Shown: positions 48,884 through 57,602, numbered from the stretch's first letter. The stretch is 64,000 nt of DNA from Kitasatospora sp. MAA4 (GCF_029893355.1 NZ_JARZAI010000027.1:46512-110511), one strand, 5' to 3'. The notes: generated from the letters alone by a model not told the origin. Program-made: numbers and translations.

Positions 48884-50286
48884 CCCTCTACCCCCCTCTC
48901 CTCGCGGCCGGCCCGTCGGCGCTCGCGCATCCCGTCGGCGACGGGCGGCTGCTGCTCGCCGTCCTGCTCGCCATCGGCACGATCGTGCTGCTGATCAGCA
49001 GGCTGAAGCTGCATCCCTTCCTCGCCCTGACACTGGGGTCGGTGCTGCTCGCGGCCGTCGCCGGTGCGCCGCTGGAGAAGCTCACCGCGAGCTTCGCCAC
49101 CGGGTTCGGTGCCACCGTCACCAGCGTCGGCCTGCTGATCGGGCTGGGTGCGATGCTCGGGAAGCTGCTCGCCGACTCCGGGGGCGCCGACATCGTCGCG
49201 GACACCGTGCTGGCGCGATCCGGACCGCGGACGCTGCCCTGGGCGATGGCGCTGATCGCGGCACTGCTGGGGCTGCCGCTCTTCTTCGAGGTCGGCGTCG
49301 TGCTGCTGATCCCGATCGTGCTGCTGGTCGCCCGGCGCGGGAACCTCCCGGTGATCCGGGTCGGCATTCCCGCGCTCGCGGGCCTCTCGGTCCTGCACGG
49401 TCTGGTGCCCCCGCACCCGGGACCGCTGGTGGCGGTGGACGCGCTCAAGGCGAACCTCGGCGTCACGCTGGCCCTCGGCCTGCTGATCGCCGTGCCGACG
49501 CTGGTCATCGCCGGGCCGCTCTTCGCCCGGGTCGCCGAACGCTGGGTCGGCCCGCTCGCCCTCCCCGAAGCAACCGACCTGCCCCAAAACGAGAGCGCTG
49601 CTCCGATTCGAGAGCGCCGCCCTTCTTTCGGAGCAGTGCTCTCGACCATCCTGCTGCCAGTCGCACTGATGCTCGGCAAGGCACTGGCCGACGTCGTCCT
49701 GGATGACCCGCACGCGCTCGCCCAACGCATCCTCGACTTCATCGGCTCGCCGCTGATCGCCCTGCTCGCCGCTGTCCTGCTCGGCATGCTGACGCTCGGT
49801 CGGGCCGCCGGCTTCACCAAGGCGCGGATCTCCAGCACCGTCGAGAAGTCCCTCGCCCCGATCGCCGGCATCGTCTTCATCGTCGGCGCGGGCGGCGGCT
49901 TCAAGCAGACCCTGATCGACGTCGGCGTCGGTGACGCCGTCAGCCACTGGGCCGGCCGCCTGCACGTCTCGGCCCTCCTCCTCGGCTGGTTCGTCGCCGT
50001 CCTGATCCGGCTGGCCACCGGCTCCGCCACGGTCGCCACCATCACCGCCGCCGGCATCGTCTCCCCGCTCGCCGCCGGGATGTCCACCTCGCACACCGCA
50101 CTGCTGGTGCTGGCCGTCGGCGCCGGCTCGCTCTTCTTCTCGCACGTCAACGACGCCGGCTTCTGGCTGGTGAAGGAGTACTTCGGGATGAGCGTGGGCC
50201 AGACGCTCAAGTCCTGGTCGGCGATGGAGACGGTGATCTCGGTCGTCGCCATCGCGCTGATCCTGCCGCTGAGCCTGATCATCTGA
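48880..50286 (+). CDS. gntP: Gluconate:H+ symporter, GntP family
   Basis: A protein of 468 residues with about twelve hydrophobic segments. Family marks include SRLKLHPFLALTLGSVLLAA, GFGATVTSVGLLIGLGAMLG, IPALAGLSVLHGLVPPHPGP, IVFIVGAGGGFKQTLIDVGV and SHVNDAGFWLVKEYFGMSV. It imports gluconate for the kinase encoded just upstream. The GTG start shares GTGA with the gntK stop, giving coupled translation. The two genes form the gluconate operon under the divergent GntR-type regulator. Confidence 0.93.
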   Translation: MTLYPPLLAAGPSALAHPVGDGRLLLAVLLAIGTIVLLISRLKLHPFLALTLGSVLLAAVAGAPLEKLTASFATGFGATVTSVGLLIGLGAMLGKLLADSGGADIVADTVLARSGPRTLPWAMALIAALLGLPLFFEVGVVLLIPIVLLVARRGNLPVIRVGIPALAGLSVLHGLVPPHPGPLVAVDALKANLGVTLALGLLIAVPTLVIAGPLFARVAERWVGPLALPEATDLPQNESAAPIRERRPSFGAVLSTILLPVALMLGKALADVVLDDPHALAQRILDFIGSPLIALLAAVLLGMLTLGRAAGFTKARISSTVEKSLAPIAGIVFIVGAGGGFKQTLIDVGVGDAVSHWAGRLHVSALLLGWFVAVLIRLATGSATVATITAAGIVSPLAAGMSTSHTALLVLAVGAGSLFFSHVNDAGFWLVKEYFGMSVGQTLKSWSAMETVISVVAIALILPLSLII

Positions 50287-50397
50287 CGGACCGTCGACCA
50301 GGACCTCGCCACCTACGTTGCCAACCCGGGCAAGTGCGTCACCCTCAGCCTGACCGGTCAGAGCAACGATCAGGCCAACGACTGGGCCACGTTCTGA
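50287..50397 (+). pseudogene. C-terminal remnant of a secreted carbohydrate-binding-like protein
   Basis: Immediately after the gntP stop, and in the same frame, 36 codons read VDQDLATYVANPGKCVTLSL and TGQSNDQANDWATF before a TGA. The pattern resembles the last strands of CBM96/DNRLRE-type sheets of secreted polysaccharide-active enzymes. There is no start codon. It looks like the tail of a gene whose body was lost when this junction formed. Confidence 0.5.
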
Positions 50398-50428
50398 CGG
50401 CAGCCCACCAGCCCGGCCCAACTGAACG

Positions 50429-50460
50429 GCGGGGGCGGGGACTTCGGTCCCCGCCCCCGC
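50429..50460. terminator. Strong bidirectional terminator with TTCG loop
   Basis: A perfect 14-bp GC stem (GCGGGGGCGGGGAC and its complement) closes a TTCG tetraloop. It lies between the convergent gluconate operon and the Raf-inhibitor-like gene and can serve both. Confidence 0.85.
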
Positions 50461-50477
50461 TCCTTCCCCGAACCCGT

Positions 50478-51002
50478 CTACTCCGCGTTCTCGTACGTCG
50501 CCGCGATGCTCGCGCGTCCCACCGCGAGGAAGCCCAGCGTCCCGCTGACCGCGGCCGGCGAGGTCTCCGCGTCCAGGCCGAGCTTCTCCACGCTCACCGC
50601 GTGCACGGTGAAGACGTAGCGGTGCGGGCCGTGCCCGGCCGGCGGTGCGGCGCCGCCGAAGTTCTTGGTGCCGTAGTCGTTGCGGGCGTGGATCGCCCCG
50701 GCCGGCAGACCGGGGAAGTCGCCGCTGCCCGCGCCGGTCGCCAGCTCGGTGACGTCGGCCGGGATGTCGAAGAGCACCCAGTGCCACCAGCCGCAGCCCG
50801 TCGGCGCGTCCGGGTCGAAGCAGGTGACCGCGAAGCTCTTGGTCTCGGCCGGGAACCCCGACCAGCTCAGCTGCGGGGAGACGTCGCCGCCCGCCAGCGC
50901 CTGGGCCTGTGGGAGCACCCCGCCGTCCGGCACGTCGGTGCTGATGAGCGTGAACGAGGGGACCGGGCGCAGGAAGTCGTGCGGAAGGGGTGGCCTGGAC
51001 AC
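50478..51002 (-). CDS. YbhB/YbcL family Raf kinase inhibitor-like protein
   Basis: A protein of 174 residues of the phosphatidylethanolamine-binding fold: SFTLISTDVPDGGVLPQAQA, DVSPQLSWSGFPAETKSFAV, the anion-pocket CFDPDAPTGCGWWHWVLFDI, and NDYGTKNFGGAAPPAGHGPH followed by RYVFTVHAVSVEKLGL. Bacterial members bind small anions or lipids; their cellular role is unclear. GTG 51002 has an AGGAG site. It is a single gene bracketed by two strong terminators. Confidence 0.9.
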   Translation of the reverse strand: MSRPPLPHDFLRPVPSFTLISTDVPDGGVLPQAQALAGGDVSPQLSWSGFPAETKSFAVTCFDPDAPTGCGWWHWVLFDIPADVTELATGAGSGDFPGLPAGAIHARNDYGTKNFGGAAPPAGHGPHRYVFTVHAVSVEKLGLDAETSPAAVSGTLGFLAVGRASIAATYENAE

Positions 51003-51061
51003 GTCGGGAGTCTCCTGTGGAGAGGGATCAAGGTCACCGCCGAGCCTAGGGCACACGCAAA

Positions 51062-51091
51062 GGGCGGTCACCCCACCCGGGGTGACCGCCC
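51062..51091. terminator. Terminator after glpD
   Basis: A 13-bp perfect stem (GGGCGGTCACCCC and its complement) with an ACCC loop lies 30 bases past the glpD stop codon. A GCAGAC tandem repeat follows at about 51099-51116. Confidence 0.8.
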
Positions 51092-51120
51092 ATCAGCGCA
51101 GACGCAGACGCAGACGAAGG

Positions 51121-52716
51121 TCAGCTCTGCTTGCGCTTGGCCAGGAACTCGGCCACCCGCTGCTCGATCTCCGGCGTGTCGAATCCGCGCACGGTCATCG
51201 TGGTGCGCCGGCGCAGCACGTCGTCGGCGGTGTAGGCCCACTCGCTGTCGGCGGCGAAGGCCACCTGCGCCCAGACGTCCGGGCCGTCCGGGTGGATCGG
51301 CTCGCCGAGCGCCGGGTCGTCGGCGATCATGCGGGCGATCTCGAAGGAGAGCGTGCCGTAGTGGCTGGCCAGGTGCTTGGCCACCAGCGGCTCCATCCGC
51401 GAGCCGGGCTCACGGTCGATCAGCAGCCGGTGCGCGACGGCGTTCGGCGCGCCGATGCCGGGCAGCGGGACGGTGGCCGGGATCGGCGACATGTCCTCGG
51501 AGAGCCCGGTGCCGCGCACGTGGGCGAGCTTCTCCAGCACGGTGCGCCCGATGTGCCGGTACGTCGTCCACTTGCCGCCGGCCACCGAGAGCATCCCGCC
51601 GCGGCCCTCGGTCACCACGGTCTCGCGCTTGGCGGCGGCGGTGTCGCCGGGGCCGCCGGGCAGCACCCGCAGGCCGGCGAAGGAGTAGGTGATCAGGTCG
51701 CGGTCGAGGTGCTCGTCCTTGATCGCGTGGCCGGCCTCGTCCATGATCTGGTCGATGTCGGCGTCGGTGGCCCGGACGTCCTTCGGGTCGCCGGTGTACT
51801 CCTCGTCCGTCGTCCCGAGCAGGACGTGGTCCTCCCACGGGATGGCGAAGGAGACGCGGTACTTGTCGATCGGGATGGTCAGCGCGGCGCGCCACGGGGT
51901 GCGGCGCTTGACGACGACGTGCGCGCCCTTGGAGAGCCGGATGCTGGGCGCGGCGCCCTTGTCCTCCATCGCGCGCAGGTGGTCGACCCACGGGCCGGTC
52001 GCGTTGAGCACCAGACGGGCGCTGACGCCGAACTCGCTGCCGTCCAGCCGGTCCTTGAGCTCGGCGCCGGTCACCCGGGTGCCGGTGAAGCGCAGGCCGG
52101 TGACCTCGGCGTGGTTGAGCACCACGGCGCCCGCGTCGACAGCGGCGCGCACCGTCATCACGGCCATCCGCGAGTCGTTCATCTGGTGGTCGCCGTAGAC
52201 CGCGACCGAGCGCAGGCCCTCGGTGCGCAGCGCGGGCACCTGCTGGGCGGCGTGCGCGGCGGTGGAGACCCGGCCCATGCCGTCGCGGAAGGCGGAGAGC
52301 GCGGAGTAGAGGAAGACCCCGGCGCCGAGCTTGGGCGCGCTGTGCGGGCCGCCCTTGTAGACCGGGACGAAGAAGGTCAGCGGGTTGACCAGGTGCGGGG
52401 CCACATCGGTGGCCAGCGCCCGGCGCTCCTTGTGGTTCTCCGCGACCAGCTTGACCGCGCCGGTCTGCAGGTAGCGCAGACCGCCGTGGACCAGCTTGGA
52501 CGAGGCGCTGGAGGTGGCGCCCGCGAAGTCACCCGCGTCCACCATGGCGACCTTGAGGCCCGCCTGGGAGGCGGTCCAGGCGACTGCGGTGCCGAGGATG
52601 CCGCCCCCGATCACCAGCAGGTCGTAGGTGGCCTTGCCCAGCAGCTCACGGGTCTCGGCGCGGGAGGCGGTGCGGCCGGGGGTGCGCTCGGCGCCCAGGG
52701 TCGGGATGGTTGCCAT
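51121..52716 (-). CDS. glpD: Glycerol-3-phosphate dehydrogenase (GlpD)
   Basis: A protein of 531 residues. The FAD-binding Rossmann motif is DLLVIGGGILGTAVAWTASQ, followed by KLVHGGLRYLQTGAVKLVAE, which is typical of aerobic GlpD. The body contains LNATGPWVDHLRAMEDKG and the C-terminal helical cap (EPLVAKHLASHYGTLSFEIA, EWAYTADDVLRRRTTM). It oxidises glycerol 3-phosphate to dihydroxyacetone phosphate, passing electrons to quinones at the membrane. It is the last gene of glpF-glpK-glpD, equivalent to gylB of the S. coelicolor gyl operon. Confidence 0.95.
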   Translation of the reverse strand: MATIPTLGAERTPGRTASRAETRELLGKATYDLLVIGGGILGTAVAWTASQAGLKVAMVDAGDFAGATSSASSKLVHGGLRYLQTGAVKLVAENHKERRALATDVAPHLVNPLTFFVPVYKGGPHSAPKLGAGVFLYSALSAFRDGMGRVSTAAHAAQQVPALRTEGLRSVAVYGDHQMNDSRMAVMTVRAAVDAGAVVLNHAEVTGLRFTGTRVTGAELKDRLDGSEFGVSARLVLNATGPWVDHLRAMEDKGAAPSIRLSKGAHVVVKRRTPWRAALTIPIDKYRVSFAIPWEDHVLLGTTDEEYTGDPKDVRATDADIDQIMDEAGHAIKDEHLDRDLITYSFAGLRVLPGGPGDTAAAKRETVVTEGRGGMLSVAGGKWTTYRHIGRTVLEKLAHVRGTGLSEDMSPIPATVPLPGIGAPNAVAHRLLIDREPGSRMEPLVAKHLASHYGTLSFEIARMIADDPALGEPIHPDGPDVWAQVAFAADSEWAYTADDVLRRRTTMTVRGFDTPEIEQRVAEFLAKRKQS

Positions 52717-52800
52717 GGTGTGTGTTTACGGCGCTCGGTGCGGGCGGGCGCCGTTTCTCCTCTCGATGTGCGGTGCGGCCTCCGGAGAGGCCGGGGAACA

Positions 52801-52849
52801 CGCCGGCCGGGGTGTTCGAGCAAGGGGTGTTCGAGCGCCCCGGCCGGCG
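52801..52849 (-). repeat. Intercistronic hairpin with doubled 13-bp repeat between glpK and glpD
   Basis: A 12-bp stem (CGCCGGCCGGGG / CCCCGGCCGGCG) encloses two direct copies of GGGGTGTTCGAGC (52809-52821 and 52824-52836). It starts 7 bases after the glpK stop, within the operon. It may set mRNA stability or partial termination. Confidence 0.7.
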
Positions 52850-52855
52850 GACGTC

Positions 52856-54391
52856 TCAGCTCTCGTCGTCCTCCTCGACCCAGCCCATCGTGCGCTCGAC
52901 GGCCTTGAGCCACTTCTTGTACTCGCGCTCGCGGGTCGCCTCGTCCATCCGGGGCGTCCACTCGGCGGCGCGGTGCCAGTTGGCCCGCAGGGTGTCCAGG
53001 TCCGGCCAGAAGCCGACCGCGAGGCCGGCCGCGTAGGCGGCGCCGAGCGCGGTGGTCTCGGCCACGTACGGGCGCTCGACCGGGGCGTTCAGGACGTCGG
53101 CGATGTTCTGCATCAGCAGGTTGTTGGAGGTCATGCCGCCGTCGACCTTGAGCGCGGTCAGCTGGACGCCGGAGTCCTTCTCCATGGCGTCCATGACCTC
53201 GCGGGTCTGCCAGGCGGTGGCTTCCAGGACGGCGCGGGCCAGGTGGCCCTTGGTCACGTAGCGGGTCAGGCCGGCGATCACACCGCGGGCGTCGGAGCGC
53301 CAGTACGGGGCGAACAGGCCGGAGAAGGCCGGCACGAAGTAGGCGCCGCCGTTGTCCTCGACGGTGTTCGCCAGGGTCTCGATCTCGGCCGCGGTGGAGA
53401 TGATTCCGAGCTGGTCGCGCAGCCACTGCACCAGCGAACCGGTGACCGCGATCGAGCCCTCCAGGGCGTAGACCGGCTTCTGGTCGCCGATCCGGTAACC
53501 GACCGTGGTCAGCAGGCCGTTGTAGGAGTGCACCACCGTCTCACCGGTGTTGAGCAGCAGGAAGGTGCCGGTGCCGTAAGTCGACTTGGCCTCGCCCTTG
53601 TTGAAGCAGGTCTGGCCGAACAGCGCCGCCTGCTGGTCGCCGAGCGCGGAGGCGACCGGGACGCCCGCCAGGTCGCCGACGGCGTGGCCGTAGACCTCGG
53701 CGGAGGAGCGGATCTCCGGCAGCACGTTGAGCGGCACGCCCATCGAGTCGGCGATCTTCTCGTCCCAGGCGAGGGAGTTGAGGTTCATCAGCATGGTGCG
53801 GCTGGCGTTGGTGACGTCGGTGACGTGCTTGCCGCCGTTGACGCCGCCGGTGAGGTTCCAGATCACCCAGGTGTCCATGGTGCCGAACAGGATGTCGCCG
53901 GCCTCGGCGCGCTCGCGCAGGCCCTCGACGTTGTCCAGCAGCCAGCGGATCTTCGGGCCGGCGAAGTAGCTGGCCAGCGGGAGGCCGGTCTCGCGGCGGA
54001 AGCGGTCCTGGCCGACGTTGCGGCCGAGCTCGCGGCACAGGCCCTCGGTGCGGGTGTCCTGCCAGACCAGCGCGTTGTGGACGGGCTGACCGGTGTTCTT
54101 GTCCCACAGCACGGTGGTCTCGCGCTGGTTGGTGATGCCGATCGCGCGGATGTCGTCCTTGGTCAGGCCGGCCTTCTCCAGCGCGCCGCGGACCACGGAC
54201 TGCACGCGGGTCCAGATCTCCGCGGCGTCGTGCTCCACCCAGCCGGGCTGCGGGAAGATCTGGCTGTGCTCCTGCTGGTCGACGGCGACGATCCGGCCGT
54301 CGGCGCCGAAGATGATGCAGCGGCTGGAGGTGGTGCCCTGGTCGATCGCGGCGATGTAGTTGCCGGTGAGCTCGCTGTTACCCGTGGTCAT
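52856..54391 (-). CDS. glpK: Glycerol kinase
   Basis: A protein of 511 residues of the FGGY family. The ATP-site motif is AAIDQGTTSSRCIIFGADG. Glycerol-binding residues fall in NQRETTVLWDKNTG and RRETGLPLASYF, and FGGY-type signatures in GMTSNNLLMQNIADVLNAPV and TALGAAYAAGLAVGFW. It makes sn-glycerol 3-phosphate. It is the middle gene of glpFKD, equivalent to gylA. No start ambiguity was noticed: ATG at 54391. Confidence 0.96.
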   Translation of the reverse strand: MTTGNSELTGNYIAAIDQGTTSSRCIIFGADGRIVAVDQQEHSQIFPQPGWVEHDAAEIWTRVQSVVRGALEKAGLTKDDIRAIGITNQRETTVLWDKNTGQPVHNALVWQDTRTEGLCRELGRNVGQDRFRRETGLPLASYFAGPKIRWLLDNVEGLRERAEAGDILFGTMDTWVIWNLTGGVNGGKHVTDVTNASRTMLMNLNSLAWDEKIADSMGVPLNVLPEIRSSAEVYGHAVGDLAGVPVASALGDQQAALFGQTCFNKGEAKSTYGTGTFLLLNTGETVVHSYNGLLTTVGYRIGDQKPVYALEGSIAVTGSLVQWLRDQLGIISTAAEIETLANTVEDNGGAYFVPAFSGLFAPYWRSDARGVIAGLTRYVTKGHLARAVLEATAWQTREVMDAMEKDSGVQLTALKVDGGMTSNNLLMQNIADVLNAPVERPYVAETTALGAAYAAGLAVGFWPDLDTLRANWHRAAEWTPRMDEATREREYKKWLKAVERTMGWVEEDDES

Positions 54392-54462
54392 GATGTCCTC
54401 GGCTCAATGGGGGGAGATAAGGGGGTGGGAGGGGGACCGGTGCGGCTGACGCATTCTCAGTC

Positions 54463-54516
54463 CCCGGGTGTCGGCAAGGCGCAAACCTTCGAGGCCGCAC
54501 CTCGCCGACACCTGGG
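54463..54516 (-). repeat. Intercistronic hairpin between glpF and glpK
   Basis: A 13-bp stem including one G-T pair (CCCGGGTGTCGGC with GCCGACACCTGGG) encloses a 28-base loop, 14 bases after the glpF stop codon. It resembles the stem between glpK and glpD in size and position. Confidence 0.65.
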
Positions 54517-54529
54517 CCTCGCTCGTCGC

Positions 54530-55249
54530 TCAGAAGCAGAGCTTGTACAGCAGACCGGAGAGCAGGCCGCCGATGATCGGACCGACGACCGGGACCCAGG
54601 CGTAGCTCCAGTCCGAGCCGCCCTTGTTCGGGATGGGCAGCAGCGAGTGGACGATCCGCGGGCCGAGGTCGCGGACCGGGTTGATGGCGTAGCCGGTCGG
54701 GCCGCCGAGCGAGAGGCCGATGCCGACCACCGTGAAGGCGGTGATCAGGACGCCGATGCCGGACAGGCCGACACCCTTGCTCAGGCCCTGGGTGAGGATG
54801 GCCATGCAGAGCACCATGGTGGCGATGATCTCGGTGAGCAGGTTCTGGATCGGGTTCCGGATCTCGGGACCGGTCGAGAAGATGCCGAGCGTGGGCTCCT
54901 CGTTGGCCTGGAACTGGCCGAGGTAGACCAGCCAGACCAGGACGGCGCCGATCATCGCGCCGAGCAGCTGGGAGCCGAGGTACAGCGGGACCTGGCTCCA
55001 GTCGCCGCTCTTGACGGCGAGGGCCAGCGTGACGGCCGGGTTGAGGTGGGCACCCGACTTCGTCGCGACCATGTACGCGGCGATCATGACCGCGAAGCCC
55101 CAGCCGAAGGTGATCGCCAGCCAGCCGGCGTTCTGGGCCTTGGACTTCTTGAGCGTGACGGCGGCGCACACGCCACCGCCGAGGAGTATCAGCGCGGCGG
55201 TGCCGAGCGTTTCGCCGACGAAGATGTCGCCGTTCGAGAAGGCGGACAC
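54530..55249 (-). CDS. glpF: Glycerol uptake facilitator GlpF (MIP family)
   Basis: A protein of 239 residues with six membrane helices and two half-helix loops. The first loop has GAHLNPAVTLAL (canonical NPA). The second reads GYAINPVRDLGPR, where the usual NPA is NPV, while the glyceroporin aspartate and arginine are kept. It allows facilitated glycerol entry. GTG 55249 has AAAGGAG 7 bases upstream; frames extending to 56695 cross the gylR gene in antisense. It is the first gene of the operon, with a GylR-like operator at 55434. Confidence 0.95.
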   Translation of the reverse strand: MSAFSNGDIFVGETLGTAALILLGGGVCAAVTLKKSKAQNAGWLAITFGWGFAVMIAAYMVATKSGAHLNPAVTLALAVKSGDWSQVPLYLGSQLLGAMIGAVLVWLVYLGQFQANEEPTLGIFSTGPEIRNPIQNLLTEIIATMVLCMAILTQGLSKGVGLSGIGVLITAFTVVGIGLSLGGPTGYAINPVRDLGPRIVHSLLPIPNKGGSDWSYAWVPVVGPIIGGLLSGLLYKLCF

Positions 55250-55583
55250 AAAGACTCCTTTGTCCGTATGGCCGATGCCTTGTGGGTCGAGCCCGTGGCA
55301 GGCGGGTGGGGGATCGACACGGTGGGGGAGCACCGTGTCGGTGCGGGCGTTCCGTCCTGGGAGGGGTCCCTGCGGTGGTGGTGGCGACCGGCGCGCGGAG
55401 GACTCTCCGTGGGGTGAGGTCTCCGCGGCCACCGTTCGACAATGTCGACCGCTATGCGGAAGCTTTCCTGGTACGGGCGCCCACGTCAAGGCAAGTGACC
55501 GGCCTGTGACCCTCCCCTCGCACGGGCGGATGCCGCGGACAGGGAAGTTAGCAGTGAAATCGCTGCAAAATCGGGCAAAACGC
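55250..55583. other. Non-coding region between glpF and gylR
   Basis: It holds the glpF promoter area, the GylR-like site at 55434 and an AT-richer run near 55545-55580 (AAATCGCTGCAAAATCGGGC). No coding signal is seen on either strand. Confidence 0.5.
55434..55451. promoter_or_regulatory. GylR operator-like site upstream of glpF
   Basis: GTTCGACAATGTCGACCG is a near-palindrome (TCGACA / TGTCGA core) located 185 bases upstream of the glpF GTG. A matching copy lies upstream of gylR at 56422. Confidence 0.7.
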
Positions 55584-55615
55584 CGACGGCCGGGCAGTGG
55601 ACTGCCCGGCCGTCG
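55584..55615 (-). terminator. Terminator after gylR
   Basis: A perfect 15-bp stem (CGACGGCCGGGCAGT and its complement) lies 20 bases beyond the gylR stop codon, before the glpF promoter. Confidence 0.85.
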
Positions 55616-55635
55616 AAGAAGCTCCCGAAGCGGTG

Positions 55636-56400
55636 TCAGAACCGCCCGGCGCCCAGGTCGCGGGAGATCGCCCGCGCCGCGCTGCGCACCGAGGCGACCA
55701 GCTGGGGACGGACGAAACCGTCCTCGCAGACCCGCTCGACCGCGCCGCTGATGCAGACCGCGCCGACCGGGTTGCGCCGGCGGTCCTGGATCAGCGCGCC
55801 GATCGAGGCCACCCCCTCCCAGGTCTCCTCGATCGCGTCGGCCCAGCCGCGCTCGCGGATCAGCGCGCACTCGGCGTCGATGTCGCCCAGGTCGGTCAGC
55901 GTCCGCGGGGTGTGCGCCTCCAACGGGCCTTCGCCCAACTCGCCGCGGGCCACCGGGTCGTACGCCAGCAGTACCTTGCCGAGCGCGGTGCTGTGCAGCG
56001 GGTGCATGCTGCCGACCTCCAGCACCTGCCGGGTGTCGTCGGGGCGGAACACGTGGTGGACGATCAGCACGCCGCGCTGGTGCAGCACGCCGAGGTAGAC
56101 CGTCTCGCCGCTGGCCCGCGCCAGGTCGTCGGCCCAGACCAGGGCACGCGCCCGCAACTCGTGGACGTCCAGGTAGCTCTGGCCCAGCCGCAGCAGCTCG
56201 GCGCCCAGCTGGTACTTGCCGCTCTCCGGATCCTGCTCGACGAAGCCCTCCTGCTGGAGCGTGCGCAGGATGCCGTGGGCCGTCCCCTTCGCGAGGTCGA
56301 GCGAGGTCGCGACCTCGGACAGGCCCAGCCGCCGCTCGCCGCCGGCCAGCAGGCGCATGATCGCGGCGGCCCGGGAGAGCGACTGGATCGGGCCGGGCAT
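55636..56400 (-). CDS. gylR: IclR-family glycerol operon regulator GylR
   Basis: A protein of 254 residues. The N-terminal IclR winged helix (IQSLSRAAAIMRLLAGGERR, LGLSEVATSLDLAKGTAHGI) is followed by the effector domain (ETVYLGVLHQRGVLIVHHVF, GSMHPLHSTALGKVLLAYDP, SIGALIQDRRRNPVGAVCIS). In streptomycetes GylR represses the glycerol operon and responds to glycerol 3-phosphate. It lies directly upstream of glpFKD on the same strand, as in the gyl locus. ATG 56400; two upstream in-frame extensions are not family-like. Confidence 0.93.
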   Translation of the reverse strand: MPGPIQSLSRAAAIMRLLAGGERRLGLSEVATSLDLAKGTAHGILRTLQQEGFVEQDPESGKYQLGAELLRLGQSYLDVHELRARALVWADDLARASGETVYLGVLHQRGVLIVHHVFRPDDTRQVLEVGSMHPLHSTALGKVLLAYDPVARGELGEGPLEAHTPRTLTDLGDIDAECALIRERGWADAIEETWEGVASIGALIQDRRRNPVGAVCISGAVERVCEDGFVRPQLVASVRSAARAISRDLGAGRF

Positions 56401-56421
56401 GAGGGACCTCCACTGACGGGC

Positions 56422-56460
56422 GGTCGACAATGTCGCACGAGTAGTGATGATGTCGACCGC
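56422..56460. promoter_or_regulatory. GylR operator-like sites upstream of gylR
   Basis: GGTCGACAATGTCGCAC at 56422-56438 matches the glpF-upstream site over 12 bases. A further half-like GATGTCGACCG follows at 56449-56459. This suggests autoregulation. Confidence 0.65.
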
Positions 56461-56555
56461 GGGGGCATCGTCCCGAGTCTGCCAGGCTCACCCCCGCCCA
56501 CGCACGTCGCCCGCCGTTTCTCGGAGCTTTTGCCCTCGTTCGGATACCACCGCGC

Positions 56556-57491
56556 TCAGATAACCGGACTTCTCCCCAGTTCCGCCGCCAGCGCGGAGAT
56601 CTGTAGCGGACCCACCCGGCAGCACCCGCCCACCAGTCGTGCCCCGTCCGCGACCCACCCCCGGGCCGGCGCCGCCAGCGGGGTCGGCGCACCACGCCAG
56701 GCGCGGGCCCGCGCGTCCCAGCCCTCGCCGCTGTTCGGATAGGCCACCACCGGCTTCCCGGTGACCCGCGCCGCGATCCGCACCGCCTCGCCGACCTCTG
56801 CCGGCGCGCAGCAGTTCACCCCGACGGCGACCACCTCCGGCGCCTCCGCGGCCACCGCGAACGCCTCCGCCAGTGGCTGACCGGCCCGGGTCCGGCCGCC
56901 CGCGACGCTGTACGACAGCCAGGCCGGCACGCCCAGCCCGCGCACGCAGCGCACCAGCGCCTCCGCCTCGTCCGCGTCCGGCACGGTCTCCAGCGCCAGG
57001 ACGTCCGGCCCGGCGGCGGCCAGCACCTCCAGCCTGGGCCGGTGGAACCGCTCCAACGCGCCCACCGAGAGCCCGTACCGGCCCCGGTACTCCGACCCGT
57101 CCGCCAGCACCGCGCCGTACGGGCCGACCGAGGCCGCCACCCAGCGCGGACGATCCGGCGCGCGCTCCCCGTCCCGCGGCTCGGCGGCCTCGCGCGCCAG
57201 CGCGACGCTGGACGCCATCAGTCGCGCGGCCTCCGCGCGCTTGAGGCCGCGCCGGGCGAACCCCGCGAAGCTCGCCTGGTAGCTCGCCGTGATCACCACA
57301 TCCGCGCCCGCCGCGTAGTACGCCCGGTGCACCGCGACCAGCGCCTGCGGCGCGTCCAGCAGCAGGCGAGCAGACCAGAGCGCGTCCGCCAGGTCGTACC
57401 CGGCGGCCGCCAACTGGTTCGACAGTCCGCCGTCCAGCACCAGCGGCCCGCTCAGCAGCGCCCGCGCGAACGCACCGTCCGCCCTCGACAT
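56556..57491 (-). CDS. mmuM: Homocysteine S-methyltransferase
   Basis: A protein of 311 residues with a TIM-barrel. The zinc-binding cysteines lie in VGVNCCAPAEVGEA and RLVGGCCRVGPLQI, and LVLDGGLSNQLAAAG opens the barrel. It transfers a methyl group from S-methylmethionine or S-adenosylmethionine to homocysteine to give methionine. ATG 57491 has GGGAGG about 12 bases upstream. It is a single gene, convergent to nothing and divergent from the Nudix gene. Confidence 0.9.
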   Translation of the reverse strand: MSRADGAFARALLSGPLVLDGGLSNQLAAAGYDLADALWSARLLLDAPQALVAVHRAYYAAGADVVITASYQASFAGFARRGLKRAEAARLMASSVALAREAAEPRDGERAPDRPRWVAASVGPYGAVLADGSEYRGRYGLSVGALERFHRPRLEVLAAAGPDVLALETVPDADEAEALVRCVRGLGVPAWLSYSVAGGRTRAGQPLAEAFAVAAEAPEVVAVGVNCCAPAEVGEAVRIAARVTGKPVVAYPNSGEGWDARARAWRGAPTPLAAPARGWVADGARLVGGCCRVGPLQISALAAELGRSPVI

Positions 57492-57602
57492 CGCGACCCG
57501 CCTCCCAGCTGCTCGCCCCTGCACGCAGTTTCCCCCTGCTTGGAACTGTAGAACCCGGGGAGGCGTCGGTCACCGGCCCGACGGGTGCGTAACGTTGCCC
57601 CC

